This document shows, in pieces, positions 51,155 through 63,841 of a stretch of 64,000 bases of DNA. The position numbers and the translations under genes are program-made. This stretch comes from Panorpa germanica (taxonomy: Eukaryota; Arthropoda; Insecta; Mecoptera; Panorpidae): positions 29,866,535 to 29,930,534 of the forward strand of contig OY783203.1 in assembly GCA_963678705.1 (NCBI GenBank), in the 5' to 3' direction. The notes under the pieces are model-generated. The model saw only the letters and a program-made list of their open reading frames with translations. It was not told where the DNA came from and searched no databases. How positions within the stretch are numbered: position 1 is the first letter of the stretch; each line of letters starts with the position of its first letter.

Positions 51155-51956
51155 TAGTGCCGTATTAACGAGCATTTAGTTCAGGGGCCGCTGAAATATG
51201 TAAAGGTGACTAGATACAATAGGCTTTTGAAATATATGCGAATATGTGTATATTGGCTTTTCTAATTCTCTACTTAAAATTTAAACTTTTTAAAATTCGG
51301 TTATAGTGTTTCATTTTTAATCATATTTCTGGTCATGTTTCCAGACTACTTATCGATTTTATTTTTCTTGTCCATCACATTCATAATATAACAGTATATG
51401 TGTTGCTACAACACAACGAGTACAACACTTTTATGCATCTCTTTTACATTCTATTGTGTAAAAAAAATAGCAATTCAAATAAGCAAAGAAAGGAGACCTT
51501 CTTGCGCAATAATATTGCGATTTATTAAAAAGTAATTGAGCACTTAAGGTTCTTCTAGCTAACGTTATCAATTATATAGATTATAGTAATTAAGATATGG
51601 TTGACAAGCTCATTAAAGTTTGCATGAGAGCGAAATAAAGAGGGAAGTGAAAAGAGTTTTGGCAGCGATTTGACAGTCCTCGTAGTAGCCCCGGATCAAT
51701 GGATAGTAAGGCGGGGGGGGGGGGGGGGAGGTATATTCAAACTGGGATACTTGCCCCGGGTGGGCAATTCATGTGGGCGTCAAATTTATATATTTGAAAA
51801 AGTAGGTGCATTCACAAATAAAATAGAAAAAAAATAGCAGTATGCGCACCTATCCTGAAAGGGATTCCGAACGCCAGTCTCAAGTTCTTGTCCCGGTTCG
51901 AAAAAAAACATAGATTCGGTACTGCCCCATAACCCCAATGTCTTAATACGGCACTG
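51155..51956. mobile_element. Non-autonomous hAT-type element with a 16-G run
   Basis: The left end TAGTGCCGTATTAA and the right end TTAATACGGCACTG are inverted repeats. The flanks GTGGTGAG (51147-51154) and GTGGTCAT (51957-51964) match at six of eight positions, fitting an old 8-bp hAT target duplication. The interior encodes no recognisable transposase. A run of 16 guanines lies at 51713-51728. 802 bp. Confidence 0.7.
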
Positions 51957-52631
51957 GTGGTCATCATACTGTGGTTATTATTATTTATTTTATATTTGGT
52001 TGTCTAATGCCGGTCCTACGCATGCGTATTTGTTTACGAATGGCTAAACCGAATGTACATACACAATATTACTTACGTACAGGAATATATTCGTGCTCGA
52101 ACACGAATACTTTACTCCAGCAGCTAAAACATTCGTGGTTCGACTGTTTCCTGAGTTCAACTCTGAGTAGGTGTTGCTGTAATACTATTATCCTGTACAT
52201 TATGTAAAAGTAAAAAATAGTTCCAGCTGATTTGAGTGATGATACGTATATATTTAACACAAATATCTGAACAAAGCATATTCGTTTACAAGTATATAAC
52301 ATGTAAATACGTTGTATTATTTAGTGTCTATTTAAGTTGTCGTGCTAAATAGTTTACTAGAGCTATGTTAAATGTTTGACTTAACTGAAAAAGTTGACCT
52401 CATTATTCTTAAAAAGATAATAACGATTTATTGAACACCTATTGTTGCAACTCGTTTTTGGAGAATGACAATTTAAAAGAAGTCAACTTTTTTAGTATTG
52501 ATTGATTAAAGTTTCATTACAAAGACTGCAATCGATTCTTGGAATCGGTGAGAAGTTTGCAACATGAACCGGGACCTATATCTGGACGTTTTTCATACTC
52601 TGAAGAGGTTCTGGACCCTATTAGTTGTAAC

Positions 52632-53426
52632 AAGTGATGCACATTTTGATATATCGATTTATACCGAAATATATCGATACTTTAATAATCGATTTGGTAA
52701 TTCATTGTGTATAATGACAGTGGCACTAATTAATGAGTAAAGAAACAATTAGTTTATTATATTATCATTTTGCCAATAGGATAACGCGATACAAAGTACA
52801 GTTACCTACACCAAGCGTATTAAATTCAAAAACTGACGTAAAAGGGGCTTTTTCTTTCTTCCTTATTTTCAAACTCCAATTTCGCTGAGTTTTGCTTTCA
52901 AATTTGATTCACACTATATCATATTTATCTCTATTTTCATTTAATGAGGTATTGATTCATATTGAAAAAGAGAATAAAGAAAACGTATTTTCAACTGATT
53001 CAAAATCTTGTAATCTTGTTTCAAATTCATTTCCAGGGCTTAAAATTCAGCCTATGTTGCATGTTGCAAAGTACGTTAAATCCAGTTACATACCACCGCC
53101 AGTTTTACAAGCTTGGTGTAAATAGTACAGATAATTTTAAATATGATACAATACATATTATAAAACAAAATAATACCATTGCAACAAATTGTCTAATTTG
53201 ATACTCAATCCTGAATAAAGTAAATATATTTCGTTTCTTTTCTTGTAAATATTTTCATTTTCAATTCATTTTTGTCACTGCTATTATTCGTAGTAGTTTT
53301 TTATTACAAGTGCCAATTTAAATAAATTGCTAAATACCAAAAATTATAGATTTGAATAATCACAATCACAATAAAAATATCGATTATCGGTTCGAAATTA
53401 TTATGAGAATATTATGTGCATCTCTA
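52632..53426. mobile_element. Probable hAT-type non-autonomous element with GATGCAC ends
   Basis: AAGTGATGCACAT at the left faces ATGTGCATCTCTA at the right, and ATATCGAT motifs are mirrored just inside. Ends of the form AGNGATGCAC are known from hAT elements. The 8-bp flanks match at only four positions, so the boundaries are unsure. Two overlapping short frames (52892-53201) lack any domain I recognise. Confidence 0.45.
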
Positions 53427-53706
53427 TTTGGATAAGCGAACGAAGTCTTTTTAATGAACTTTAATAATTAAAAGTACTAATTATAATTTTGTCACACCAA
53501 ATGTAGGAGTACGTATTATCAACGTATGATAATTATCAACATCTGACTACAAGTTTAATTAAAATAGACTATAGATCATAAAACAATAAATGATTTTCTT
53601 AAAGGAATGATATAAACAAATCGTTTAAATAACCATACAAAAACTTCATTTATTAATAAATAATCAAATTAATAAAATAATCAAATTTATTGTCTGTTTT
53701 TCTAAT

Positions 53707-53902
53707 AAAGTTTGGCCTGCGGAAGTACTGACATATTTAGGTAATTTTTTAAAAAAATCAGTTACATAATTCACAATCAAAGAGCATTCAGCGAAGCCTA
53801 TTCTATTCATTGGCATATTACAAATAAAGGTGGTAGATCTATTGGATCACTATTAGGAGGAATATTAGGAGGTCATAATAATAATACTAATAATAAAAAG
53901 TA
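53707..53902 (+). other. Short overlapping reading frames, possible gene relic
   Basis: Two overlapping frames meet at a TTTTTTAAAAAAA run near 53746-53757. The first reads VWPAEVLTYLGNFLKK. The second, shifted by one base, reads AYSIHWHITNKGGRSIGSLL then GGILGGH and an Asn-rich end before TAA. A glycine-rich hydrophobic stretch like this can occur in membrane-active or capsid proteins, but I recognise no family. It may be chance. Confidence 0.15.
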
Positions 53903-54845
53903 ATAATATTTATAAATAATCTTTTTCAAATTCGAAATATTCATATAGAGACTTTGTTATTAATTTTATTGTTTAATAAATTAAAACGTATTTTTCTATA
54001 CCTGTCGTTTTGAATGCATTAATCGTACTAGAAGACTTGCTGTTGTTGCATGCGAATTTAAAGTCAGCTTTTTTTGTAAAATGGCTATAAAAGCAGGGAC
54101 TCAAAACCGATATTATTCTGTTCGTTTGAAAAACAGAATTTATATTTTTCTTCTTAAATAAATCGGTAAATAACATAATACCGTTTTCAAACCGTTTTCA
54201 GTCCCTGTACTAAAAGAATGTGAACATTTTCTCTGTTTTTATGAATATTAAATGTAGAAATAAAAATCGTTATGAATTTATATATCTGTATATTAATAAC
54301 AGTTTTTAACAAAAATTAATTCGAGTTTGAATAAGAAAAGAATCAATTCTTTAATTGTAGTTAATTATAAAAGAATTTCTAATAAAATCTAATATTAAAA
54401 TAATAATTTGCCAATTATTAATAGAACCTCTACATTACCCCTTTTTACAAAACGCCTATTTATTGTTTGTGTGTGATTGTTCGCTGAGTGCCCTAGTTAT
54501 TTATTCATATTTTAAATTGAATTGTTTGAATTTGCATGGTATTTTATTTTCTCAAAAAAATATTCATAATTCGCCTATTTACAAATTCTTTTAATCTTTA
54601 AATACATCGAAATAATTAGAGTATTTGAATTTTTTACAAAATAGAATAGATTAGATATTGATACAGTTCTGTTTTATGTTTTTGTTACATGTTTTAATGT
54701 TTCAACTGTTTTATAAAATACAAAAGGCTTTTGCTAATGAATCGCTCACGTGACTAATCCACGATTAAATACTCGTTGTCACGTTTAGCATTGTGCAATC
54801 TTTTTTACTGTACTTTGCTGCTCTGGTTATAGCTTGGTACTGCAT

Positions 54846-54852
54846 ACATATA

Positions 54853-54923
<71 letters not shown>
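54846..54923. repeat. (AT)n microsatellite
   Basis: TA repeats with a small interruption (TTTATA) near the left edge. Confidence 0.95.
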
Positions 54924-54929
<6 letters not shown>

Positions 54930-55070
54930 TACTCATTAATAATTGTTTTTTCCAACTTTTAAGGAATGTCTATTTTTCTTTGTAAATATTTATATCTTAT
55001 GCTTTTATTACTCATAACAGTGACTTTATGTCAGGAAATCTATAATATTATATATCATTATGTCACATTT

Positions 55071-55458
55071 AGGCATAGACCCCATTGAGGAATAATTTCG
55101 CGCGGTGTTTTTCCACTGGGTTTTAATTCCGTATACTAAAACTTACCCAGCTTACCCAGATAAATTAATCTGAGTTTATATGTAGTACAAGAGTCGGCCA
55201 AGAACTGTTTTTATACTGTTGTATTTATATATCTTGACAGATGGCATACCGCTCCAAAAAAATACGCCGACAAAAGCATATGGATTTTGCAGAATTAATT
55301 CTGTAGTGCGTATGTCCACATTCAAGTATATGTTCTTTAAGAAAAAGATAAGGAAAAACCTGTCTGTCCAATGGAGTGTGCATGTTCATATGATTCCATA
55401 TGTTACAGAATTTGCGTTTTTTTCCGCGCGGAATTATTCCTCATTGAGGTCTAGGCCT
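55071..55458. mobile_element. MITE with AGGCMTAGACC inverted ends
   Basis: The left arm AGGCATAGACCCCATTGAGG then AATAATTTCGCGCGG is mirrored by CCGCGCGGAATTATTCCTCA then TTGAGGTCTAGGCCT at the right, about 35 inverted bases. Flanks TTTA and TTAA could be a decayed TTAA target of piggyBac type. The 80-codon frame inside is not a gene. Confidence 0.65.
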
Positions 55459-55857
55459 TAAACTTATACTCGTAATTTTATTTACACAGAGTGTCCAGCG
55501 GGAAGTACAACTATGATTAAAATAAAACACATAGTATTTCATGTTATTTTCTAAATTTTAAATTGATTAATCGCAAATTCGGATTTCAGTTTTTGGTTAT
55601 ATTAGGCTTAATTGTTAACAGTCTACGAATATACGCAACCATTCTTAAAACTTCGAAGATTTTACTGCAAGATATACTAATTAACAGTTACTGGTGAACG
55701 CCTAATATATACTTACTTTGAATTAAAGGAATAATTTCACGCTAATGGAGTTTTTTATAAAGAAGAATGTTACCATCTTTAACAGCATGTGTAGAAAACG
55801 ATATAATTTGCAGGGTAACATTCATTTTATAACGAAATACAAAATTACAAGGCTAGT

Positions 55858-56212
55858 TTGATAATTCAGTGACTTCTTGAATTTCCCGCGCAGCTCCCGT
55901 CAACTGTCATCTATTAATACTACTTATTAGACTACTACCAAATTTTGAGCAAGCTGTATCAGTTAGTTTGTGTTCACCAGTCATTGAAGGCATCAATCTG
56001 TGCGATTGCAATTGAGTGTGTAGTCACCAAGGCAAAAATCCATAAATTGGGCTACGAACTGTTACCCATCCAAGATATTCTCCAGATTTACCTGCCTGCG
56101 ACTATTTCCTGTTTCCAAATCTGAAGGCGGTAACAGATTTGGAAGGAATAAAAAAATTGTAAAAACGCTGTACTAAATGTATCAAGCTTAAAGGAGACTA
56201 TGTTGATAAATA
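55858..56212 (+). pseudogene. Mariner transposase relic
   Basis: After a shared non-coding part (see 28536), codons for AKIHKLGYELLP appear. A frameshift follows, then YSPDLPACDYFLFPNLK, which contains the conserved ..PDL..CDY.. motif with the third catalytic aspartate. A deletion leads to GIKKL, a stop, then KRCTKCIKLKGDYVDK, the family C-terminus. Several frameshifts and stops make it non-functional. The N-terminal half is missing. Confidence 0.75.
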
Positions 56213-57182
56213 TCAAGCTACCCTTGTACCAGTCGAAGTAAAAAAATAACTTGTAAACAAAGTGCGACGTTTCCTAATTGAAAAACCATAAGGAAACTAC
56301 GCAATATATCGACGAATAAATATTTTTTTAATTAAAAATATTACATATATTTTATTTCGTAAACATATATTTTCACAGAAAATAAAAATGTCCTCGTAAA
56401 ATGTGATAAATATAATATGTAACTTGGTGAAATAACAAAGTGTTTTTTTATTACCGCAACTCGTAGAGAGAAATTTAATGGTTCAGTACATACATATTAT
56501 AATATTTTAAATTAATAATTCACATAGCATGATGTCTTGCGCAGTGGCAGATTAGGTTTCTAGGCGGCGAAAATCATAAAATAAACCCAGTAGCCAATAT
56601 TCCATCATTGAAGACTGCTAATGGGTGTGGGGGTTCTTGATCATGAGCCTAACTTAACACCCTGACTAGTACCACTGGCGTAGCTAGGTATGGGCCAGTC
56701 GGTGCTGTGCACCGGGGCCCAAACAATGATCGTGATCGAACAGATCTGATTCACATGAGTGAAACATTTTATGAATTACTTTTAAAAGCGTACTCCTGTT
56801 CATTTCCTAAATTTTATTATTAATTATTATTATAGTTTACTTTTAAGCGTATTCCTGTTTAAGCGTATTCGTAAAATGTTTCGCTCATATAAATCATATC
56901 TGTTCGATCACGACCATAGTTCGCAAAACTCAGGAATACGGCCACCGGTTATTACTGCATACCTCACAACAATGCTTAGCTGGTCTACCTTCGATAAATC
57001 TAAATCTAAACTGTTCTTTTTATAAAATGAAATAAAAACTGTGATTACTCATAAGCCTCAATGTTAAATTAAAAAATTCAAAGTTCAATATATTCTTTTA
57101 TGCAGCATTCAAACATGGTGCGGCAGTTTTAGTCAACCAGGTGACTACAATTTTTATCGACAAAATTATTGATTTATAATAA

Positions 57183-57510
57183 TGTGTGGATCAAAGTTAT
57201 GATGGAGCCAGTGTGATGGACGGTGTTTATAATGGTGTACAAAACAGATTAAGGATATCCAATCTAACGCGGAGTACATACATTGTGCCACTCATAATTT
57301 AAATTTGCTAGTAAATGATGCCGTTAGCACTTGTATCGAATTACAGATTTTTTTTGGCAACGTTGTAAGATTTGTATAATTTTTTCGGAAATTGCATCAA
57401 ACGTCGGGATCTGCTGTCAAAATTCACTGGCGAATCGGACATCACTCTAAAAAAACTAAATTTGACTAGATTGTCCAATAGCGTCAAAACAATATCTGCA
57501 ATAAAACTTC
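57183..57510 (+). pseudogene. hAT (ZMYM1-type) transposase fragment
   Basis: Read across frameshifts, the + strand gives QSYDGASVMDGVYNGVQNRL, then AEYIHCATHNLNLLVNDAV, then LKKLNLTRLSNSVKTISAIK. These correspond in order to the conserved RGQxYDGAxxMxGxxxGVQ, xxHCxxHxLNLxxxDA and CxTRWxxRxxAI blocks of the hAT family related to ZMYM1. In the last block the usual tryptophan is a leucine. Stops and shifts exclude function. Confidence 0.65.
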
Positions 57511-57513
57511 GAA

Positions 57514-57514
57514 A

Positions 57515-57537
<23 letters not shown>
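57514..57537. repeat. Short (AT)n tract in the hAT element
   Basis: About 24 bases of TA repeats followed by a T run. Confidence 0.85.
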
Positions 57538-57545
<8 letters not shown>

Positions 57546-58239
57546 GACTTGATAAAACCTAAACAGTTTAGTTAGGGCCCCAGTTTCTTTTTGCACCGGG
57601 GCCTTTGGTTACCTATCTACGCCACTGGCTAGTCCGCCTCTGTTCCTGCGCCTGTTTCATCGTTTTATGAATTTGCTATATAAATATACTGCAATATGGG
57701 TATAGCGCATGCAACTATATGTGTTTTAGCTGGTACAAAGTTCATTTTTACTTGAAGATCAATACTTAATGCTAATGCAGAGACTTTTATGTTAAATATT
57801 TTAAAGCATTTCTCAACAATGTTCTATGTTCTATGTTCTATAAGCTGCATTATGCCGCACAGCTTCTAAGCTAATAAATATTTTATGCAAGCATATCCAT
57901 TACCGTCAACAAACAAGTAATGGTAAGCGTCTTCTTCTTGTTACTGAAGACACAGGGTACCATATTGCCGAAGATTAAAAACACACTTCCATTTTCTAAT
58001 CGGAATTGAGTTGTTGCCTTTTGTGTTTTTGGTAATTTTTGAATTCTAAGTATAGACACTGAAATAATTTTAGAATCATTTTTTTGAGATCCTATTAACC
58101 GGATCCTTATGAAACTTTTATTACATTTTGGTAGTATATTAGTTTCGATTGGTATATTTGCCAAGGATTTTTTTTTTACATTGCCAATGATCCCAAAATG
58201 GTGCTGGAGAAAAGTTCAAAATTAAGAAACGGTAAAGGT

Positions 58240-58370
58240 TAAAGCCTCATTCCCACTCACTGTTTTGATATTTAATTTACGTTTTTATTTAATATTTTAA
58301 TCTAGATTTCAGGTTTTCAGACTCCTTGTCACATTTGTGTTTTAATTTGAGTTTAGTTAATTTAATTGGC
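58240..58370 (+). repeat. Interspersed repeat shared with 35870-36045
   Basis: It reads AAGCCTCATTCCCACTCACT and on through AATCTAGATTTCAGGTTTTC to GAGTTTAGTTAATTTA, the reverse complement of the intron 2 copy with few changes. Confidence 0.55.
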
Positions 58371-59732
58371 GTCAATATTACGTCATAGGATGACATACAT
58401 TTATGTTTCTATCCCTTTAATTTTCTTGTCTGTAAAAACAGTTTCTAATACATAACTTTATGTGTTTATAGCACTAATTTAATACTACAGCAACAACCCA
58501 ATTAAGCTTTATTCACGATGTACGAGTATTGTATAATAGACCCAAATGAACCCAGTACGTATATGAAGAATTATCTCCATATTTCTATAAATGTTCATAA
58601 CTTTTTTGGGAGTGTTTTTGTAGGATGTACTTGTATATGGTTTTGTTTTTCAACAATATATTTTACTTTTGAACACTGAAAACCAACACTCCGGTTACGG
58701 TTTTGTATTTGCTGGTAAATACTTAGACAAAAGTTTTTCCTCACACAAATTTCCGCAATTTGCTATTTTTACTCCCCTCTCCCTCTCCTTGTCACACCTT
58801 GTTACATTTTTTTAAATACTTTATTGTTCCTAGAATAAATTACCTTTCCTTTTTTTAATCTCAAGAAATTACGTTTTTTTTACGTTACAAAAATATTGGC
58901 CCTCGCGGAAATTTTAAAGAATTTCTTTTTTACCTTTATTTTGTAACAAAAAAATCTATATTTTATGCTACATGTGACTTCAATAACGTTTCAGACTTCT
59001 CCCCCCTCTTGTCACATGTTGTTATAATTTCTTGACCAATAATCTATTGGGTAAATTCATTCTTTGAATACATCATCATCATGGTGACAATGATAATGAT
59101 AAAATCCTTCCCAAACTATTTTATCCTAAATTCCAACAAGTGCGCATATTATAGTTATTGGGACACACTGCGTAGCTCGATAATCACTGTAGCGTTTCAA
59201 CAACCTCTTGGATCTTTTCTTTGGGTAATATTGGATAATACTTTATTGGTTAATGCAATTTTGGTAATAGTGTCAGTTACGCAACATGTGTTCCTTCGCT
59301 AATCAGATTGTATTGCACTTAATTTTCTTCTCTTAATCATTTCCGGTTGCTTGACTCTAATTACATTTGCGGTTAGTAACAAACCACTGCCTGTCGTAAA
59401 AGGTTTTTCGTGTTTTTCTTTAATCTTTCAAATTTCTTTTATTTATATTTTATTGCCACTATTTTATGCATTAAGGGAGGAGAGGATCCCTTTACTTTTA
59501 GAGTAAGGGGTCATATTAAGATATAGAAAGTAGTAGTTCAGCTATACTCAGTAACGTGTTGAATATTTAAAACTTTTTTCAAATTTTTGTAACAATTTAT
59601 CTAATTGAAATTGATTCAATGGGCTTGTGAACTAATTTTTTTGAGGTCAATTTTTTAATTGTTGATTGAAATAGATGTTAATAAATGTATATTGGCGTTT
59701 TTATTTTATTAAATATCTAAATGATGACAATC

Positions 59733-59798
59733 ACGTTGGAAGAAGTTCGGGCTGTTCTCGGTACCCCCACCATACACTTGATCCACATGTCATGCACA
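59733..59798 (+). repeat. Fragment of PIF-like MITE family 2
   Basis: ACGTTGGAAGAAGTTCGGGC then TGTT, and CACTTGATCCACATGTCATG then CAC, match the middle of the element at 25187, with an internal gap. Both ends are missing. Confidence 0.55.
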
Positions 59799-60903
59799 TT
59801 TTAATTTTATCAAATTTCTAAGAGAAGTGGGTTACCTTAATATAACAAGAGAGTGAACAAGTTCGTCCTTCTTTAAATCGCTAGTCCTGTTACGTCACTG
59901 TGCGAGTATAATGCGATGGTGATGTAATTCAATCCGTTGGCATTGCATCGTTAAAGGATTTCTATGTTGACTTATAAAGCCAATTTAACCGTAAGATGAA
60001 ACTTGTAATTTGATATTTATTAAGCCATCATCGCACACTTATGTGATATCGGATTTTCTACTAAGATAATTTTACACAGATGGGATTTTCTTTTACATAA
60101 TAATTTATTGCGTTTAATTCAGGCTTTGGTATTACGTCTTTAACAATGGGTACAAAATGACTAATCCGAGATTTAATTAATAATAAGAGTATGATTCGCG
60201 TTATTTTGCGTACTGTGTAGGCTACAATGGTTTTAACGTTGTTTTAATTTGTAATAGGGTTTCTCATTAAGACCGGTATAAATATAAATAAGCTAATAAT
60301 ACGAGAGATATAGCGAGAATCGTTATTTTATATCGCACGCATATATCAAAACCGTAACAACTCCAGAAAATTTAATAACTTTGAGAGTCGTATTTTCGAA
60401 TGTGATTTTACTGTTATTGAATCAACTGTTTTCTTTTATGAATGGACAAGAGAGTAATCAAGATATTTTGTAGGTTCATGCCGCTGCTAATAATATCTTC
60501 ATTTTTGAGTTGATTCTGTTTTGATATAGGTTTACAATATAAGAAACATTATTTAAAGGTCTTTCAGTTGAATATAATAGCAGTTGACAATTATTCTTTA
60601 GACCTAATTTTTAATTACATTCTACTAAATTTGATTCACTGATAACTAGTTTTCTAAATAGAAATTAATTAGTTATAATCACAATAATTAGTTATTTAAA
60701 TCACATGATCTTCAAAACTAATGTTTCGCGTAACGTGTGTCCTGCATACATATTACTCGTATATTGAAATCCAATATTTCTTTAGAACACATAAACTAAT
60801 CGTAACCCCTATATAGGGTTCTTAACATTTCTGAAAGCACCTTAGTCTGTAGGGTACATTGTCTTTCTTTACTATGCCTTTATCGGTTTATAAGATCTTG
60901 CCT

Positions 60904-61198
60904 TCACAAACTCGTTTGATACGGGACCTGCACTGTATGTTGATTAAGTGGAACTTCTAAATCTACTTGTGTTAAATCTGGGTCATCATCTGAATCATCA
61001 TCTCAAACTCTTCTCCTCAATAACTTTTACCTTCTTCAACGTACAGATTGCGCGATATCAAAAGCAACGCTGCACAGGGTTTTGGAAATATTATGCCTGA
61101 AATATTAGTTGTGTACCCTAGAAACATTCAAATAATATCTATAACCTTCGATATTTCGATCTTCTAGTACGATTTCTAAGCATATTTCTAATTCTCTT
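60904..61198 (-). pseudogene. Possible PIF/Harbinger nuclease C-terminal relic
   Basis: On the minus strand, read across frameshifts and one stop, codons give ISKTLCSVAFDIA, NLYVEEGKSY, and EEFE followed by DDDSDDDPDLTQVDLEVPLN and QHTVQVPYQTSL before a stop at 60904-60906. The first part resembles the C-terminal ACAVLHNIAR block of HARBI1-like nucleases, followed by the acidic tail many of them have. The resemblance is from memory and modest. It is clearly broken. Another family with an acidic tail is possible. Confidence 0.3.
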
Positions 61199-61685
61199 AG
61201 GATCTGTTATAGTGGAAGAAAAAGCTTAGTATATATCATTTAAGTCTAACAAATTAATGATAACTTCTAATTCCACTTTTAAATAAAAGAACTATACTTA
61301 ATTATTTAATTGTAATATTTGACCTAAATTATGAAATGTTTAACGTTTTACTCTCAAGATTTGAATTAATTTAACAGCGCTACCGCCACTCACCATCCCA
61401 ATTCAATTTTACAAGTCGATGTAACCGATGCAAGCGAACTATTTTGATTCCATTCAATGTTTTACATACAAAATTAGATCTGTGTATCTTTGTATTTTCA
61501 GTTTCGCCTCCCTGTTCCGCGTCCTTTAAACACATTTTAAAGTTCAGCGTGTATCTACATTTTAGCATTAACTTCCCCGTTCGCCACCGCCACTGGAATA
61601 AATTTTGGAAACCATTTTGTTCATATCTATTATACTAGAATATATACTAAATTATCTCTTTTCGAAATATACATTTCTGGTTCTT

Positions 61686-61866
61686 CCAAGTAAACAATTT
61701 GGTGAAGTGTCCTGTTTTGTGACGTTTCTATTACTATTGCACTTTAATTATAGTTCACATCAACTTTATCTTCATTTTTGACTGAACTGTAACTGAAACT
61801 GAACTGTAAATGAACTCTTTCATGACAAAAAAATCATACGCATCTTCAATATGATGGCAAAGTGCC
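61686..61866 (+). repeat. Dispersed repeat shared with 42331-42506, copy 2
   Basis: Same orientation as copy 1, with a small local expansion (ACTGAACTGTAACTGAAACT) absent from copy 1. Confidence 0.6.
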
Positions 61867-62684
61867 AGTCCTTCGAAAAGTATGGTTTTTTTTTTTCTTT
61901 AATGAAATTCTGTGTTGAAAAAATAGACCAAATTTAATGAATTTCAGTGAGTAGTTAAATATTTTTCAACCGTCCGTTTTTCCAAGATTAATTATTTAAA
62001 AAATTGGTATAAATATTTAGTTGACATCAACCGTACCGTAGCTTCATAATTAATAAAATTCATGACTTTTACTGAAAATAAACCAGTATCGTCATACATA
62101 GATAAAACCTGCCACTCACTGCAAACTACTCACCACTTAGACCACCCCCTTCTTCCCATACTGCCTTCTTCACCCTTAAAAAGCTTTTTCGAGTAGTCTG
62201 TATAATATATGAACTTGATCGTCCTGCGTATCACGCTTACACATTCTATGTATACTCGACTACAAATATAATTACCACAGCTTTAATATTTCAAGTGATG
62301 CTATCAAAGTCGTTTTCATTCATTTACTAAAAAGTAGTAGTAGTGATCATGATAATCTAATTTTACAATGAGCTTGTGGACTTATTTTTTTTAGGTCGTT
62401 TCAATTTTTGTTTGAAATTAAGGTTAAATAAAGGTATATGTATAATGACGTTTTTATTTTTTTAAATATTCAAAAGTTAACAGAGTTCTACCTATATCAA
62501 AATTTAATTTCAATTTTGCCGCATGTTTTAGCTCTGCATAATACGTGACGTATTAGTAGAAGAAACAAGGAATTGAGTTTATTTTTCCTTTTTCATAAAC
62601 ATCACAACATAAAACTTTATGGAAATCCAACAATGCTATTAATAGTAAAGGACGTATCACACACAAAGTTATTTGCTTCTCTAC

Positions 62685-63051
62685 TGTTTGATACCAGAGA
62701 GACAGTTTTGAAAACAGTTTTGTTGTCAAAAAACAAAACAAAATCATGTTTTGTTTCATTTTAAAACAGTTCTGTTTTTCGAAAACAGACTGTTCACACT
62801 GAACAGACAGACAGTGTTTCTCTGTGTGTCCCATAAAAATTATAAACACGATAAACAACAACTGACAAGCGCAAATGTTCACAAAAGACAAACGTGTTTT
62901 CTTTTGATCTTACCGACTCCAGATGGGAATGTATTTTGTTTACTAAGACAGTTTTTAAAGATAAAATTGTTTTAAGAACTGTCTCTTTGGTGTAAACATT
63001 GGTGTTTTTGTTCGTGTTTTATTGAACTGTCTCTCAGGTGTGAAACCGGCA
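62685..63051 (+). mobile_element. PIF-like MITE, family 1, copy D (left end decayed)
   Basis: The right end CTCTCAGGTGTGAAACCGGC then A is followed by TAA (63052-63054). The left end is altered to TGTTTGATACCAGAGAGACA. The interior matches copy C closely, including TGTTTTGTTTCATTTTAAAA-type and GTTCGTGTTTTATTGAACTG sequence. Open frames here are not coding. Confidence 0.7.
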
Positions 63052-63693
63052 TAACGTATGCATTATAATTTTCGTTGGATGCTTTTAATAATTAATTAAA
63101 CAAAAATTTTCATTTTTCTTCATGCGTTAGCACAAATCTGAGTAATGAAGCGAATATAAGGGTGCTACAGACGTGCAGAAAATAGACAAAGATATGCTTC
63201 AACAATAGTAAACCTAACTTTAATTATTTTTAATTGTAGTTACCGAAAAACAAGTAGAAAAAAATAATCTAACACCTCACCTTTTGAGGTCATCAAACCT
63301 TTGATGGATTAACCTATACTGTTTGATATTTTTTTCATAATTTTCATATCATTGCTTTCTTTATAATAATTTTCTTTTTAAATAAACTTTTCTTTAATTT
63401 ATTGTTGGCAACTAAATGTGTAGGTGTCACAAAATAGTGTGACAGTAAAGTCGTGACTTGACTATTCTTTTTTTTTTTTTTAATTTTTATGTGAGGTGGT
63501 TGTATGCTTGCGCAATAGAAAAAGTAAAAGCACGACTTGGCTCTAAATTAATATACCATGCATCAACATCAGGTGGAACATTGTTATCAGCGATATATTA
63601 CAAAAAATGCAACCCCTCGGCTTTGTAGAACAATCAACTCCTCCAGACAGAGAACATATCTTTATTTTTGTATAACAATAATTCATTTTTTAC

Positions 63694-63773
<80 letters not shown>

Positions 63774-63780
63774 TTATATG

Positions 63781-63840
<60 letters not shown>
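63694..63840. repeat. Long (AT)n tract just upstream of exon 4
   Basis: About 147 bases of TA repeats with a few TG and TT interruptions, ending about 87 bases before the exon 4 start. All open frames here are repeat artefacts. Confidence 0.95.

Positions 63841-63841
<1 letters not shown>

Larger units (their letters stand above)
56673..57627 (+). mobile_element. hAT element with ZMYM1-like transposase remnants
   Basis: The left end CACTGGCGTAGCTAGGTA and the right end TACCTATCTACGCCACTG (one mismatch apart from spacing) are inverted repeats. The 8-bp flanks ACTAGTAC and GCTAGTCC match at six of eight positions. The subterminal GCACCGGGGCC is repeated directly near both ends. The interior encodes transposase pieces, so this is a deleted, decayed hAT copy of 955 bp. 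Confidence 0.75.

Noticed and set aside
62553-62975. Open frames on both strands at 62553-62975
   Set aside because: They lie in MITE family 1 copy D and are not preserved as coding in the other copies.
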